Notes under the pieces: model-generated
What the model saw: the letters and a program-made list of their open reading frames with translations, nothing else
Database searches by the model: none
What the model was told of the DNA's origin: nothing
In this document: positions 9,605 to 19,765 of the stretch, one piece after another
Position numbering within the stretch: the first letter of the stretch is position 1
Layout: each line of letters starts with the position of its first letter
NCBI RefSeq assembly: GCF_047948215.1
Contig: NC_134465.1
Location: 46,593,946-46,657,945, forward strand
Length of the DNA stretch: 64,000 nucleotides
Origin: Lycorma delicatula
Lineage: Eukaryota; Arthropoda; Insecta; Hemiptera; Fulgoridae
Direction of reading: 5' to 3'
Program-made: the position numbers and the translations under genes

Positions 9605-10328
9605 CGAGGGTTATTTTTTTTTCAAAGTCCGATCGGTCACGAAATTAAAACCACAGTGAAAATAAAAAAATGTTTATTTGTAACAAGTACTTGCATAGTT
9701 AAGCTATTCTCTACATAGTCGCCACTCCGATTTAGACATTTGTCGTAGCGTGGTACCAACTTTCCAATATCTTCGTCATAGAACGGAGCCGCTAATGTTT
9801 TCAGCCATGTTTCTACGCTGATCTGCAGCTCGATGTCTGTGCCAAAATGCTGATCTTGAAATTTCAGGAAACGAATCACTCAATACAGAAATTGTGAACC
9901 GACGATTTTATCGAATTGCCTCAGCCACTCGCTCAACGAGATTATCGGTTGACACTCGCTTCCTTCCCTGACCGCCTGCATCATGAAAATCTGTACGTCC
10001 TGCTTTAAAGTTCCTGCACTATTGTCGCACTTTGCTGTCACTCATCAAAGTTTCATCGTACATATTATTTATTCGTCGATGAATTTCAGTTGCATTACAC
10101 CCCTCAGCCTGAAAAAATCTAATTACAGCACGCACTTCACACTTGGCGGGAGATGCTATTGTAGACATGTTTACGTGGTAGCTGTGTGTTCAGAACTAAA
10201 CGAAGTGACGCGGCGTGATTGAAGGCCATACTAGAGACACTGCGCAACACATATGCGTAAAGGTTCATCCGATTTTTGCGCGGGTTTTTATTTCGCGACC
10301 GATCGGACCTTCAAAAAAATAACCTTCG
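9605..10328 (-). mobile_element. Mariner family I, internally deleted, with ~40-bp inverted ends
   Basis: The left end 'cgagggttatttttttttca' and the following 'gtccgatcggtc' are matched by the complement of 'gaccgatcggac' and 'aaaaaaataaccttcg' at 10299-10328. TA lies directly outside both ends (9603-9604 and 10329-10330). The interior encodes the N- and C-terminal parts of a mariner transposase but lacks the catalytic core. At ~725 bp it is about half the normal length, a typical non-autonomous deletion derivative. Confidence 0.8.
9637..10168 (-). pseudogene. Mariner transposase with catalytic core deleted (family I)
   Basis: From ATG at 10168 on the minus strand the frame reads an HTH_48-like start ('KCEVRAVIRFFQAEGCNATE', 'IHRRINNMYDE', then a stop where mariner has VRQWCR). 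It continues 'VSTDNLVERVAEAIR'. It then jumps to the C-terminal tail 'ISVETWLKTLAAPFYDEDIG' and 'KLVPRYDKCLNRSGDYVE', the well-known end of this mariner group. The segment with all catalytic Asp residues is absent, so no transposition activity is possible. A DNA-binding peptide could at most persist. Confidence 0.75.
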
Positions 10329-10599
10329 TATAAGGCGGCTAAAAGTAGTGAACCCACATACACATATATACAATGTTTTTGGCTTAGGTGAACCAGTTGA
10401 ACCCTAAAACGTAAGGATTTATAAATCACCGTATACCCTATTTTTGATATGACCACCATACTTTTTCCTTTAAAAAAACAACCCTAGCTTTATCCTCTGG
10501 GAAAGTAATATATATATATTATTCATGAAAAATAATCTTTTTATTCTGTTCGGTACGTAATAACACATTATAACAATTTAAATCGTGAACTTGTAGAAA

Positions 10600-11312
10600 A
10601 TGCTATTTCATGGATAAAAAATTTGATGTAAACACCACGTGACTTCCTTATACCCTTATTAAATTAGTTTTTTAAAATGAAAAGTAAATAAAATTTTATT
10701 ACATTAATAAGTTCTCTGATATTTTTTCATATTTTTTAAAATTTTTATTGTTATTATTGAATTATATTATTTATTGTAAACAATTTTACAATCAGATGTT
10801 AATAATTATTATTAATACATAAATAAAGTTAAAAAAAAGGAGATGAAGCCTGATTTAAACCGATGTGCCTTCCCCTTTTAAAATCCAAATATTTCATTAA
10901 ATAAACTTTTATTTGGCTATAACTCTGGAACCAATGAAAATAAGTACCACTAATGAAATATTGTTGAAACGCTCTCAATGAGGACTTATTACTGCAGTTA
11001 AGAAAAAGCCCAAAATTCAGCTGTTTTGGATTTTGGGCTTTTTTCGTCATTTTGGTCAAGTCCATTGCAATCAAAACAAGGGGTGTACAACTAGATGTTA
11101 CAACAGTCCTAAATCCAAAATTTTAACATCCTACGGCTAATCGTTTTTGAGTTATGCGTCATACATACGTACGTACAGACGTCACGCCGAAACTAGTCAA
11201 AATGGATTCAGGGATGGTCAAAATGGATATTTCTGTTGAAATCTGAAAACCGAAACTTTTCACGATCGCAATCCTTTCTTTACTTCGTACAAGGAAGTAA
11301 AGAAAGGAATCG
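10600..11312 (-). repeat. Repeat K, copy 1 (~0.7 kb dispersed repeat)
   Basis: This is closely related along its length to 52190-52890. Shared landmarks are 'ccgatgtgccttccccttt' (10860), 'aaataagtaccac' (10938), 'ctcaatgag' (10974), 'tactgcagttaagaaaaag', 'cgtcacgccgaaactagtca' (11181) and 'gtcaaaatggatatttc'. One end carries a perfect hairpin (11272-11308). No transposase is seen. I believe I have met this repeat type in other insect genomes, but I cannot name the family. Confidence 0.7.
11272..11308. repeat. Perfect 15-bp hairpin at the end of repeat K
   Basis: The arms tcctttctttacttc (11272-11286) and gaagtaaagaaagga (11294-11308) are exact inverted complements with a 7-nt loop. It sits at the terminus of repeat K. 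The copy at 52868-52895 keeps only part of it. It could be a transposon end, a replication hairpin or a transcription stop; nothing here decides. Confidence 0.8.
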
Positions 11313-11445
11313 TCAAGGATTGGCCTGGATAGAGCAAGGGAAACCATGATAAAACCTTAATCAGGACAGCATATAAAATATACACAATTAAATAACATTT
11401 TAAAAATAGATGTGATTGAAATTCATATTAATTATTAAAATACTA

Positions 11446-11765
11446 CAGAGTGTCCCACGAAGAAACTGATATATTTCACAGGTATATATCATCGAAATAA
11501 TGAAAAACAATCACGCAAACATAGTTCTAGAAACGCTCGGTTCGAGTTACAGCTAGCGAAATATTTCACCTGGAATTCATCTCTCGCGGTGAAATGAGGT
11601 CGTATTGAAATCTTTAGGACGTCAATTGAGGGGCAAAATTAATAGTTTCCTATGCTTTTTGATCTGAAAAATTGAATTAAATATTTTCCAGAACTGTATC
11701 TCCAGTAGTTTTCATGATATCCAAAGTAAAACTGAAAAAATTATCGTCTAGAAACCATTTTTTTA
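11446..11765 (+). repeat. Repeat E copy with a mariner-like terminus
   Basis: It starts after TA with cagagtgtcccacgaag, a Tc1/mariner-like terminus. It runs through the conserved blocks 'gtgaaatgaggtcgtattga' and 'ccagaactgtatctccagta'. Copies at 45143 and 56588 share start and body. It may be the 3' non-coding end of transposon C, whose transposase relic starts about 170 bp further on, but the opposite terminus could not be found. Confidence 0.6.
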
Positions 11766-11934
11766 GATTTTCAATACAATAACTTAGTTAAATGATTAAT
11801 ATATGCGTAAAATGTATTAACAAAACTTGTAAAGAATTTCTTATCTAGAAATTTGAAAATTATACTTTAAAAATTTGCCGTGCCTTTAGATAATAATGAG
11901 GAGGTGAAACCATAAGTTATTATTTAATTCTTGT

Positions 11935-12410
11935 TCAACATTTTCCCGCGTATTTGATATAAAATCCTATCGGCTAAAACATTGCAGTAAGCATCTTCTA
12001 TAAGTTTTTCGTCTAATATAAACGGCGCTACAATACAATGATAGATGATTCCCGCCCAAACGTTCACTTTCTGAGGGTGCTGTGTACGAGCTTCCGACAT
12101 TCATATAGGATTATTACCGCTCCGATATCGACAGTTTTTCTTATTAGCATAGCTATTTAAAATAAAAGTCGCTTCATCAGTAAATATTATTGAATTAGAA
12201 AAATTTGCGTCTACGTCTTATTTTTGCATTATATCACAATACTTAACTCGGCGATCAAAATCATCTACTGAAAGTTCGGGGACCGGATGTAGATTATAAA
12301 GGTGAAATTTATATGTTTTAAGAATTTGTTGAACTGAAAAATAACTGATGTCATGTTGGACAACAGCTTTCAGAATCGACGAATGAGTGCCATTAAATAA
12401 AGGCCTGTAA
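11935..12410 (-). pseudogene. Transposon C transposase, central part (split by D1)
   Basis: Minus-strand translation shows 'GTHSSILKAVVQHDISYFSV', 'HPVPELSVDDFDRRVKYCD', then after a stop 'IIFTDEATF' (first catalytic Asp) and, with further damage, 'KKNCRYRSGNNP', 'QHPQKVNVWAGIIYH' and 'DEKLIEDAYCNVL'. This order is that of IS630/Tc1/mariner transposases. The N-terminal piece lies beyond the inserted element D1 at 13463-13660. The last catalytic part is missing. Several stops show it is dead. Confidence 0.7.
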
Positions 12411-12412
12411 TA

Positions 12413-13462
12413 CAAAGTTATCATAAAAGAATGGTGCGGTTTTGAACATGGTTTAAATTAAAACAGAATTACTTACAGTTTATGTTTTTTATTTTTCAAA
12501 TTTGTCGTCTCAAACATTTTTTACATAATTAATAAATTTCAATATGTGCGCCCTTAGTCGCTCGACAAATGTCCAAACGATACTCAACTTCTCTCCAAAC
12601 ATTAGTTAACATTTCTTCGTGACTGATTGTCATTGCTGTCGGTTAACATGTTGTCGGTTAACATGTCAAGATAAACAACTCCATTAATTGTTTTTTCAGC
12701 AAAGAAGAAAGGCCCTATTACACGATTTTTCATCACACCACACCAAATATTAACTTTAGGCGAATCGCGTTGTTTATCAATAATTGCGTGCGGGTTTTCA
12801 GAGCCCCATTTTCGTGAATTGTGTCCGTAAATACATCCATTCACATGGAATGTAGCTTAGTCTGTAAAAATTATATCGTCTAAAAATGATTCGTTTTCGT
12901 TTATTCTGTCCGACATTTCAACAGCGAAATTGTAACGTTTTACACCATCATCGGCTTTCAATTCCTGCAGTATCTGGATTTTATAAGCGTGTAATTTCAG
13001 TTTTTTATGTAAAACTTTGTGAACTGTTGATTTTGGAATACCTAATTCAACGCTTCGATGGGGGATGGACTTCCCAGGACTTCTAATTGCCGATTGTCTA
13101 ATTAGTTCAACCGTTTCGTCTGGTACACTTGGTCTGCCGGTTGATTTCTATTTCTTAACCGATCCAGTTTCTTAAAAATTGTTCATCTCTTCCGAATTCA
13201 CATCTAAACGCACGTTGAACTAAAATTACGGATTTTAATTCAGCTATCAATAAAACACACTTTGCTTTGTCTTTATCCGAAAACATAGTAACTCACTAAA
13301 CTCACCGCAACAACAATACAAGAACTAACGTTGTGGTTACAACTGCTGATAAACAAACTTTTGGGTTGGAGGCTTTCAGGTACACAAATATAACACCTAG
13401 AAATTTCCCTACAATCGTCCTATGAATTACTGAAACCGCACCATTCTTTTATGATAATCCTG
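12413..13462 (-). mobile_element. Mariner-like transposon D, copy 1, with internal deletion
   Basis: Termini: left caaagttatcataaaagaat, right the complement of cttttatgataatcctg, each bordered by TA (12411-12412 and 13463-13464). It is inserted inside transposon C. Against copy 2 (47390-48717, ~1.33 kb) this one is ~1.05 kb. A block of roughly 270 bp between about 12625 and 12655 is gone, and a short 'tgtcggttaacatg' is repeated at the junction. The lost part includes the second and third catalytic Asp. Confidence 0.8.
12602..13290 (-). pseudogene. Family D transposase relic (copy 1)
   Basis: On the minus strand the start region 'MFSDKDKAKCVLL' (about 13286) is followed by N-terminal helix-turn-helix sequence. 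Further downstream come 'NGCIYGHNSRKWGSENPHAI' and 'SPKVNIWCGVMKNRVIGPFF'. A stop replaces a residue at the 'TDEATFHVNG' segment, and the reading frame shifts several times. The catalytic C-terminal part is deleted. It is clearly non-functional. Confidence 0.7.
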
Positions 13463-13660
13463 TATATCTAATGACTGCATCGACTGTGACACTTCTTAGT
13501 GTTTCAGTGCGAAAACGATTCTTTACGATTCCTTGAAATCGATATAATATCTTGATCGATTAATTTATTGGTTCTCTATTTGGAAATCTACTATTAAATA
13601 AATCACACACCTCTTGTAAAGGTCGAACTCTGTCACCGTACTCATACTTCATCGATCGAG
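13463..13660 (-). pseudogene. Transposon C transposase, N-terminal part
   Basis: On the minus strand 'MKYEYGDRVRPLQEVCDLFN' and 'SRFPNREPIN' form the start of the DNA-binding half of a Tc1/mariner-type transposase, followed by 'TETLRSVTVDAVI'. It continues the fragment at 11935-12410 across the inserted D1 element. The outer terminus was not found. Confidence 0.6.
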
Positions 13661-13669
13661 TTATTTTTT

Positions 13670-14310
13670 TCGGGTTTACTTAAAGAAGGCATTTATATTT
13701 GAACATTTAATATTTAATAAATGAACGAGGATACTAATAATAAAACTTTCACCAAAAAAAAAAACAAATTTCTTCCGCTAGGTCAACAATTTAATTTTTG
13801 TTAGTACTATCAAATTTTACTATTACAAGTATGTTGAAGTAAAAAGGTGAAATGAGGAGTTAACAAGATCCGTTGTTTCAACGTAATACAAAGTGCATTA
13901 TCATAAATTAACAGCTGATATATTCAACTAAATTTGTACATTACAAATAGGTCATTCTAACTGATTTCTTTTATTTATAATAAGAAAGAAATATCAGCTG
14001 ATATTAATAGTGGAAGTTAATTTTTATTTTGAAAATAATATCTGTTGATATAGTCGTTTAATTTGTTGTTGTGTTATTAATTATTAGTTATTGTTTATTA
14101 TTATCAACATTATAGCACTGTTTAAAGTTCGTTAATGTATGCGTTATGAATGTAAAATGCAATAAAATTGTTCATGCAGCGCGTTTTACCTCGTTTTATT
14201 GTTACACGATTATTCCGTCATCGAATCTTTGAATGCTTATAACTTGATAACGAAGGCATTAATAGAAAAACGAGTATCATTGTTGTTTTTCTTGTAAAAG
14301 TTTAATTTTT
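13670..14310. other. No gene seen
   Basis: AT-rich. A short inverted repeat cagctgatat/atatcagctg lies at about 13912-13921 and 13991-14000. No coding or known repeat signal otherwise. Confidence 0.35.
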
Positions 14311-15145
14311 TTTTGGTCCTCAGTCATTTGACTGGTTTGATGCAGCTCTCCAAGATTCCCTATCTAGTGCTAGTCGTTTCATTTCGGTATACCTGCTACA
14401 TCCAACATCCCTAATAATTTGTTTTACATATTCCAAACGTTGCCTGCCTACACAATTATTTTCCTTCTACCTGTCCCTCCAATATTAAAGCGATTATTCC
14501 AGGATGTCTTAATATGTGGCCTATAAGTATATCTCTTCTTTTAGCTATATTTTTTCAAATGCTTTTTTCTTCAACTGTTTGTCGCAACACCTCTTCATTT
14601 GTCACTTTATCCACCCATCTGATTTTTAACATTATCCTACAGGACCATATTTCAAAACCTTCTAATATTTTCTTCTCAGATATTCCGATCGTCCAAGTTT
14701 TTCCATGAAAAGCGACATTCCAAACATATACTTTCAAAAATCTTTTCCTGACGTTTAAATTAAGTTTTGATGGAAAAAATATATTTCTCACTGAAGGCTC
14801 GTTTCGCCTGTGCTACTCGGCATTTTATATCTCTCCTGCTTCGTCTATCTTTAGTAATTTTACTTCCCAAATAACAAAATTCTTCTACCTCCATAATCTT
14901 TTCTCCTCCTATTTTCACATTCAGTGGTCCATCTTTGCTATTTCTACTACATTTCATTACTTTCGTTTTGTTCTTGTTTATTTTCATGCGGTAGTTCTTG
15001 CATAGGACTTCATTCATGCCATTCATTGTTTCTTCTAAATCCTTTCTACTCTCAGCTAGAATTACTATATCATCAGCAAATCGTAGCATCTTTATATTTT
15101 CACCTTGTACTGTTACTCAGAATCTAAATTGTTCTTTAACATCAT
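14311..15145 (-). mobile_element. LINE (non-LTR retrotransposon) 3' part, copy 1
   Basis: A T-run at 14311-14320 is the poly-A end on the minus strand, preceded by 'gactgaggacc' and the conserved 'ggtttgatgcagctctcca' complement. The body matches the LINE copies at 43711-44152 and 60038-61260. The 5' side stops near 15145 inside the reverse transcriptase. No convincing TSD was found. Confidence 0.8.
14330..15089 (-). pseudogene. LINE reverse transcriptase, C-terminal part (copy 1)
   Basis: The frame from 15089 begins 'MLRFADDIVILAES', where FADD is the catalytic block of reverse transcriptase. It continues 'NKNKTKVMKCSR', 'EEFCYLGSKITKD' and 'CRVAQAKRAF'. A second frame (14791-14555) gives 'KRFLKVYVWNVAFHGKTWTI' and 'IRWVDKVTNEEVL'. 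One or more frameshifts separate them near 14770. The C-terminal 'HLLRHPG' and 'EMKRLAL' parts follow to the poly-A. The enzyme would copy its own RNA at a nicked chromosomal site. This copy lacks the 5' half. Confidence 0.8.
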
Positions 15146-15149
15146 TGAA

Positions 15150-15435
15150 AATTTTGAAATCGAAATTGTATGTCATATATCCACTTTCCTATTTAAAAAA
15201 AAATTGAGTTTGATTCAATATGGCGAATGCAAGATGGCGGACGAGAAATTAAAATTGTACGATAATACAGATTTCTTTTTAACTATGTAGGATCCCATTT
15301 CTATCTGCCTCCAAATACCTCTACCATATGCAGAATAAAGCTGTTTCTATACGTAAATATTATCCTGTATTTTTAAGAATGTTTTTTTTTTTGGTAGTTT
15401 TAATTAGATTAAATTAGAATGCATTAGTTCTAATA
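15150..15435. other. No gene seen
   Basis: A stretch with 'aatatggcgaatgcaagatg' and other unassigned words; no motif was recognised. Confidence 0.3.
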
Positions 15436-15439
15436 TAAT

Positions 15440-15735
15440 CTACTATTGATGAGGTGCCGTGTTTACTAAGCTTATTAAAGAATCAGCGAAACATGTGGAT
15501 AGGATTTGCAATACGGTATAACAGTTTGTTGCACACCACAATACAGAGCACAGTTGAAGGAAACAATGCAATAGGTAGACCACGACTAGTTTATATTGAA
15601 CAAATCATACTTGTGTGTAAAAGGTACATGGAAACTAAGAGGTTAGCACAAGATAGAATTCCTTGGAGGAGGAAGACTACCACAACCGATCCTAGGATTG
15701 GATTACTGCAAGAAGAGAAGTTTTAATTTTGGTAA
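15440..15735 (+). pseudogene. LINE reverse transcriptase C-terminus, plus strand
   Basis: Translation of 15454-15726 contains 'VEGNNAIGRPRLVYIEQI' and 'YMETKRLAQDRIPWRR'. This matches in order the C-terminal end of the other LINE here ('VEGKNCVGRPRLEYVKQI', 'YTEMKRLALDREFWR' at 43725-44075), though clearly diverged. It is therefore the end of a related LINE in the opposite direction. The poly-A side should lie near 15760, where A-runs are seen. Confidence 0.65.
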
Positions 15736-15887
15736 TAATGATTAGTTCACAAAAAAAACATGAAATATAAAATAAGTAGTTCAAAACCTTATATAAAATA
15801 CAAATATTTACTTATAAAATACAGGAAATCTAATTGCAGATGATATTTATTTGTATAAAACTAATTATAAAAACTCTAACTACCTAC

Positions 15888-16205
15888 AGAGTGTTAAAAA
15901 AGTGACGCAACCTTATGGAGAAATGAGTAAGTTACAATATTTATTGAAAGTGGCTTCCATTGTGTGCGATTAATATAATGGAATACGACGTTGCGTGCTC
16001 TTAAACATATGATGTAACTTTTGTTGAGGAATTACAGCGACACGTCGTTCAATTTCGCTCTGCAATTCGGAAACGGTGTGAGAATGAATATTGTAAACAG
16101 CAACTTTAAGGTATTTCCACAAAAAAAGTCAGGAGGGGTATAATCAGGAGATCGAAGGGACTACAACCCTTTCGAAATAACTTGTCCATGAAAACACTAA
16201 TCCAA
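15888..16205 (-). pseudogene. Transposase C-terminal relic, family N
   Basis: It begins with a mariner-like terminus cagagtgttaaaaaagtgac. On the minus strand it encodes 'FLWKYLKVAVYN' then 'VSELQSEIERRVAVIPQQ' and 'MFKSTQRRIPLY', the typical end of Tc1/mariner-type transposases just after the third catalytic Asp. The SPDL segment is damaged (about 16145-16170). The rest of the element is missing beyond about 16200. It is different from families A, C, D, F and G. Confidence 0.6.
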
Positions 16206-16379
16206 GAAACTCATGTGTTTTTTTTTCTGGGCGAAAAACGCTGTAGCGTTATCATCACCCGAACACGATTTGTTTTAAAAACTGTCAAAAAAAAAACAAA
16301 ATTCATAATTAAAAATGTAAAAGAAACACCCAGAAAACAAAACATGAAATATGAACACAGAACAATAGTATAAAAAAAA

Positions 16380-17108
16380 TTATCATGCGTCACACATCCA
16401 GCCAGTAGGAGAGTTCATCCCATGCTTTAATCAGTAAGTTTGGAGTAATTGATGCGATAAGCATCAATTACTCCAGACTTACTGCTGCTTTAATATACTC
16501 ATATAGTTACAAAAAATATTTTTCTGCAATTTTTTTGCAATTATACTTATGTACTTATAGCTGCTTTAATCTTGTGTCTCAAGTCGGATAGGTCAGCCCG
16601 TAACGGTGGCACATACACTTGATTCTTTATAAAAATTCAAAGAAAAAAAATCGCCCGGGAGACAGATCGGCGAACGTGGAGGCCACGGCAAACAAGCCCT
16701 GTTATCTAGTTCCCGGCGGGGTCGGAGAAAATGTCATTCAACCGATCACGTACGGCTTTATGCCACTTAGAAGGCACACCATCTTGCTGCCAAATAAAGT
16801 ACTATGGCTTGTATTGCAGTCGAGGATAAAGCCACAATTTTAACACATGAAGACAGTTAATTCTAGATACACTTGCTTCCGTGAAAGAGAACGGAGTGTA
16901 AACTCGCCATCGGGATACGGCACAAAAAAACATTCAATTTAGAAGACTGTCGTTTACACTACAATATTTCGTGAAGGATTTTTTGATTTCCGGATAGGCA
17001 ATATGAATTGTTGATTCGTAACTGAATGCGACACGATAAAGAAAATATTTATCGTCACCGGTGCATCATTTCATTTGTAAAGCTAGCACGCAAACGGTAG
17101 TATGGAGG
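16380..17108 (-). pseudogene. Transposase relic, family B, copy 1
   Basis: The minus strand shows 'YFIWQQDGVPSKWHKAVRDR' (second catalytic Asp) near 16800-16740. With stops and shifts it then shows 'TGLVCRGLHV' where WPPRSPDL would be, and further on the end of the protein. Related DNA lies at 29140-29510 and 31240-31700. The region is interrupted by an odd palindrome at 16433-16483 and cut at 17109 by a hAT-like element. It is old and non-functional. Confidence 0.55.
16433..16483. repeat. 23-bp-arm palindrome inside transposon B relic
   Basis: The arms 16433-16455 and 16461-16483 are inverted complements with one mismatch in 23 and the loop gataa. The matching place in the second B copy (near 29190) shows no such palindrome, so it arose here. 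The word gctgctttaat follows at 16484 and recurs at 16561, suggesting a template-switch or fold-back repair event. Confidence 0.75.
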
Positions 17109-17669
17109 CTTTAGAGAGTATTCGTTCTCAAAGTGGACAGTAACGCCCTCTTGTGGACGCTGGAGGTCTTCAAGGGGCGGTAGAAAACCTACAGAAGATT
17201 GGGGGCGTTCAGGCTGTTTAGGAAGGCGATGGCTGATTAAAAAAAAATAAAAATTATTATGTTTTCCTGATATTTCGAACTAAAATTAAATATCTACTAC
17301 ACTATTACAAAAAATTAAAGGGATATTTTATGATAAAAAATTATTGAATTCAAACTAGTTTAAATTTGTAACCATAAAGCTTAGAGACGAATAAAAAAAA
17401 ATAATAAAGCTTGAATATTCTACTTTAGACAGTACATTTCAGATCTCAATTTTAATAAAAATACTTCCAAATATGATTAAATATGCGTTTCAATTGCTCT
17501 CATTTAAAATGTAAGTTTCAACTCAGAAATAGGATATACCACGTTTAAAAGCAAATGCAATTATTATTTTTAACAGTTGGTAAGTTTAAAAATTTTGTGG
17601 GGCGCTACAGAATTTTTGATTCTCAATGTGGGCGGTGGGCGAAAAGGTTTGAGAATCAATGCTTTAGAG
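17109..17669. mobile_element. hAT-like non-autonomous element with 8-bp target duplication
   Basis: The 8-bp direct repeat ctttagag at 17109-17116 and 17662-17669 flanks a 545-bp unit. Its ends are inverted: left 'agtattcgttctcaaag', right the complement of cattgattctcaaacc. Near the ends are GC-rich words ('gtaacgccctcttgtgg' and 'gtgggcggtgggcg'), and the middle is AT-rich without an open frame. An 8-bp duplication and a 'cag(t/g)gnttctcaaa' type terminus are the marks of the hAT superfamily. It would need a transposase from elsewhere. Confidence 0.75.
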
Positions 17670-18585
17670 CTAGAGAACAAATAAAACTGTTTGAATTTTT
17701 CTTTTATTTCATATATAATTTATCGATGTGAGTGATACGTGAGAAATATTACACAGTTTTAAAACCCAGATATTCGTTTTGAAACATATAATATAATGTC
17801 CCTTTTCGATTAATAGATAAGCAATGTTTTCTGAATGAATATTACATCATTGTATTACAAATATAAAGAGAATCAACATTACTAATTGAGGTTAAACAAA
17901 TGGTAGTAGTATTATAGATAAATTTATATAAATACAAATCTTGTCTTTATTTATTATATTTTATTGTATTTATAATAAGATATAAATATTTAAATGTAGG
18001 ATTTAAAATAATTGTTGAAGAGTAGATTTATTGATTCGGTGTTAAGAGATACGAAGGAGAAATTAAAAGACCAGACAGTCAGATAGTAAGTAGTATATAT
18101 GCACGTCTCATTATGATTCTATTTGCGTATTTTGCTACCTGGCATTAGAATGAAAGTTTGATTTGATTAAGCTGGGATGATCTCACGTTTCCCACGTGAA
18201 CGCCAACGCCACCTCGCTTACTAGACGTTATACAACGTGTATTAGTATAAATACGATTCATATATCCATGTATTATTTTAAATATATTAATATTTATTTA
18301 TTAGCTAAATTAACTGCTTTAAGTTAACTTGTTTTCCTGTAGTTAAAAAAAAAAAATAAATTTGTTAATTTTAAAGCAGTATTTTTTTGGTTACTCAAAT
18401 CGACTAAACTTCTATCTATGAGTAGAATGTATAATATCTAATATTTAAATTTTATCATTTACATAATACTTTCGTTATTTATTTCTAGAATTTTCGAAAT
18501 ATAAACAAAACTATGAACCCTATTTATCTGTTTTCACCAAACATTTAAAGTGTTTTAAATGAAAATTTAATATATATTACTTTCC
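17670..18585. other. No gene seen
   Basis: AT-rich, with a short patch near 18170-18235 that is less AT-rich. No coding or repeat assignment. Confidence 0.35.
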
Positions 18586-18589
18586 CGGC

Positions 18590-18734
18590 ATCATAGCTAT
18601 GCTGCAAGAAAGTAGAGTAAAAAAAATGGGGTAAAGGTTTCTTTACGTTTCTCGACGTTTCATGACCGAGGATCCCCACCAAAAAAAAAAACGAGAAAAA
18701 AAGTGGAGGTATATTCATACGTACATATGTAAGT
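18590..18734 (+). repeat. Dispersed repeat M, left part
   Basis: Contains 'cggcatcatagctatgctgc', 'cgacgtttcatgaccgagg' and 'tggaggtatattcatacgta'. This reads like the start of a dispersed repeat that resumes at 19766 after the foldback element. The assignment rests on how the two halves join and on general familiarity, with no second copy in the window. Confidence 0.35.
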
Positions 18735-19760
18735 GTTACGGTAAAACCCCGAATACCGCTAAATCTTAAGTTTTACCGGTAAATTGTAACATTTAACAAT
18801 TCGCTTGGTAAAAGTCCGAAAAAATCTTGAAAACACATTTATTTCGGACTTTAACCAAATAGTTTTGGTCATTATTGACATTTACCATAGACTGTTGGTA
18901 AAAGTTGACAATTCTGTAATGAAATCACTCAAAAGTATGAATTTAAAAATTCTCTTCCCAATTTCGGAATTTCAGTGCATTGCGGGTGAAAAATGAAACA
19001 AATTTTTTTCAAAAGATTACAAAAACTTTATTTTGCTATATAATACTAAGACATTTCAAAAACTCTATAAGTAATTAATTCATATACACTAATATTCAGG
19101 AATGAATAATTTTCAGCAAACGTCTACAATGATAAATAGCAATATGTTCGTTGTTATAATTATATGAATCCTTTCGAGACTACAAATTACAAAAAAAACT
19201 CTATAACTAAAAATAATACCCATCTCAAGTACTAAATAATAACTCCTATGCAAGAAAAATTTGCTCTTCATATTAATTACTTTTTGAATGAAAAGTTTTG
19301 TTAAACTTAGTGAAAAAAATGACTGTATTTAATGAAAAACGTTCAGTTGGGATTCAAAACTTTTTTCCCTTTCCCTTTCCCTCAAAAATTGAAAATAAAT
19401 TGGGTTAAAAAACAATCCTGGTGTTAGACCCAGACTGTGTATTTAAGAGTTAACTATTTAATTGATTATTCTCACGTTTGAAACTGATTAATTTTAATGC
19501 AATTTTTGAACTGAAAACCCGAAATTGAGAAGAGCATTTTTAAATTTATGCTCTTTCCTATTTAGAAGTGATTTCGTTTAAGAATTGTCAACTTTTACCA
19601 ACAGAATATGGTAATTGTCAACAATGACCAAACGATTTGGTAAAAGTCCGAATTAAATGTATTTTCGAGATTTTTTTCGGACTTTTACCAAGTAACTTGG
19701 TATGTATAGAATTTACCGGTAAAACTTAAGATTTACCGGTATTCGAGGTTTTACCGTAAC
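18735..19760. mobile_element. Foldback element with ~250-bp inverted arms
   Basis: The left arm starts gttacggtaaaacc and the right arm ends ggttttaccgtaac. Symmetry runs inward to about 18985 and 19505 through 'ttaccggtaaa', 'cttggtaaaagtccgaaaaa', 'ttggtcattattgacat' and 'cccaatttcgg'. Each arm holds its own smaller hairpin ('ttggtaaaagtccgaaa' against 'tttcggactttaaccaa'). The centre (18990-19500) is AT-rich and codes for nothing recognised. The 7-mer acatatg lies at 18723-18729 and at 19759-19765 and may be a target duplication. The superfamily is unknown. Confidence 0.75.
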
Positions 19761-19765
19761 ATATG

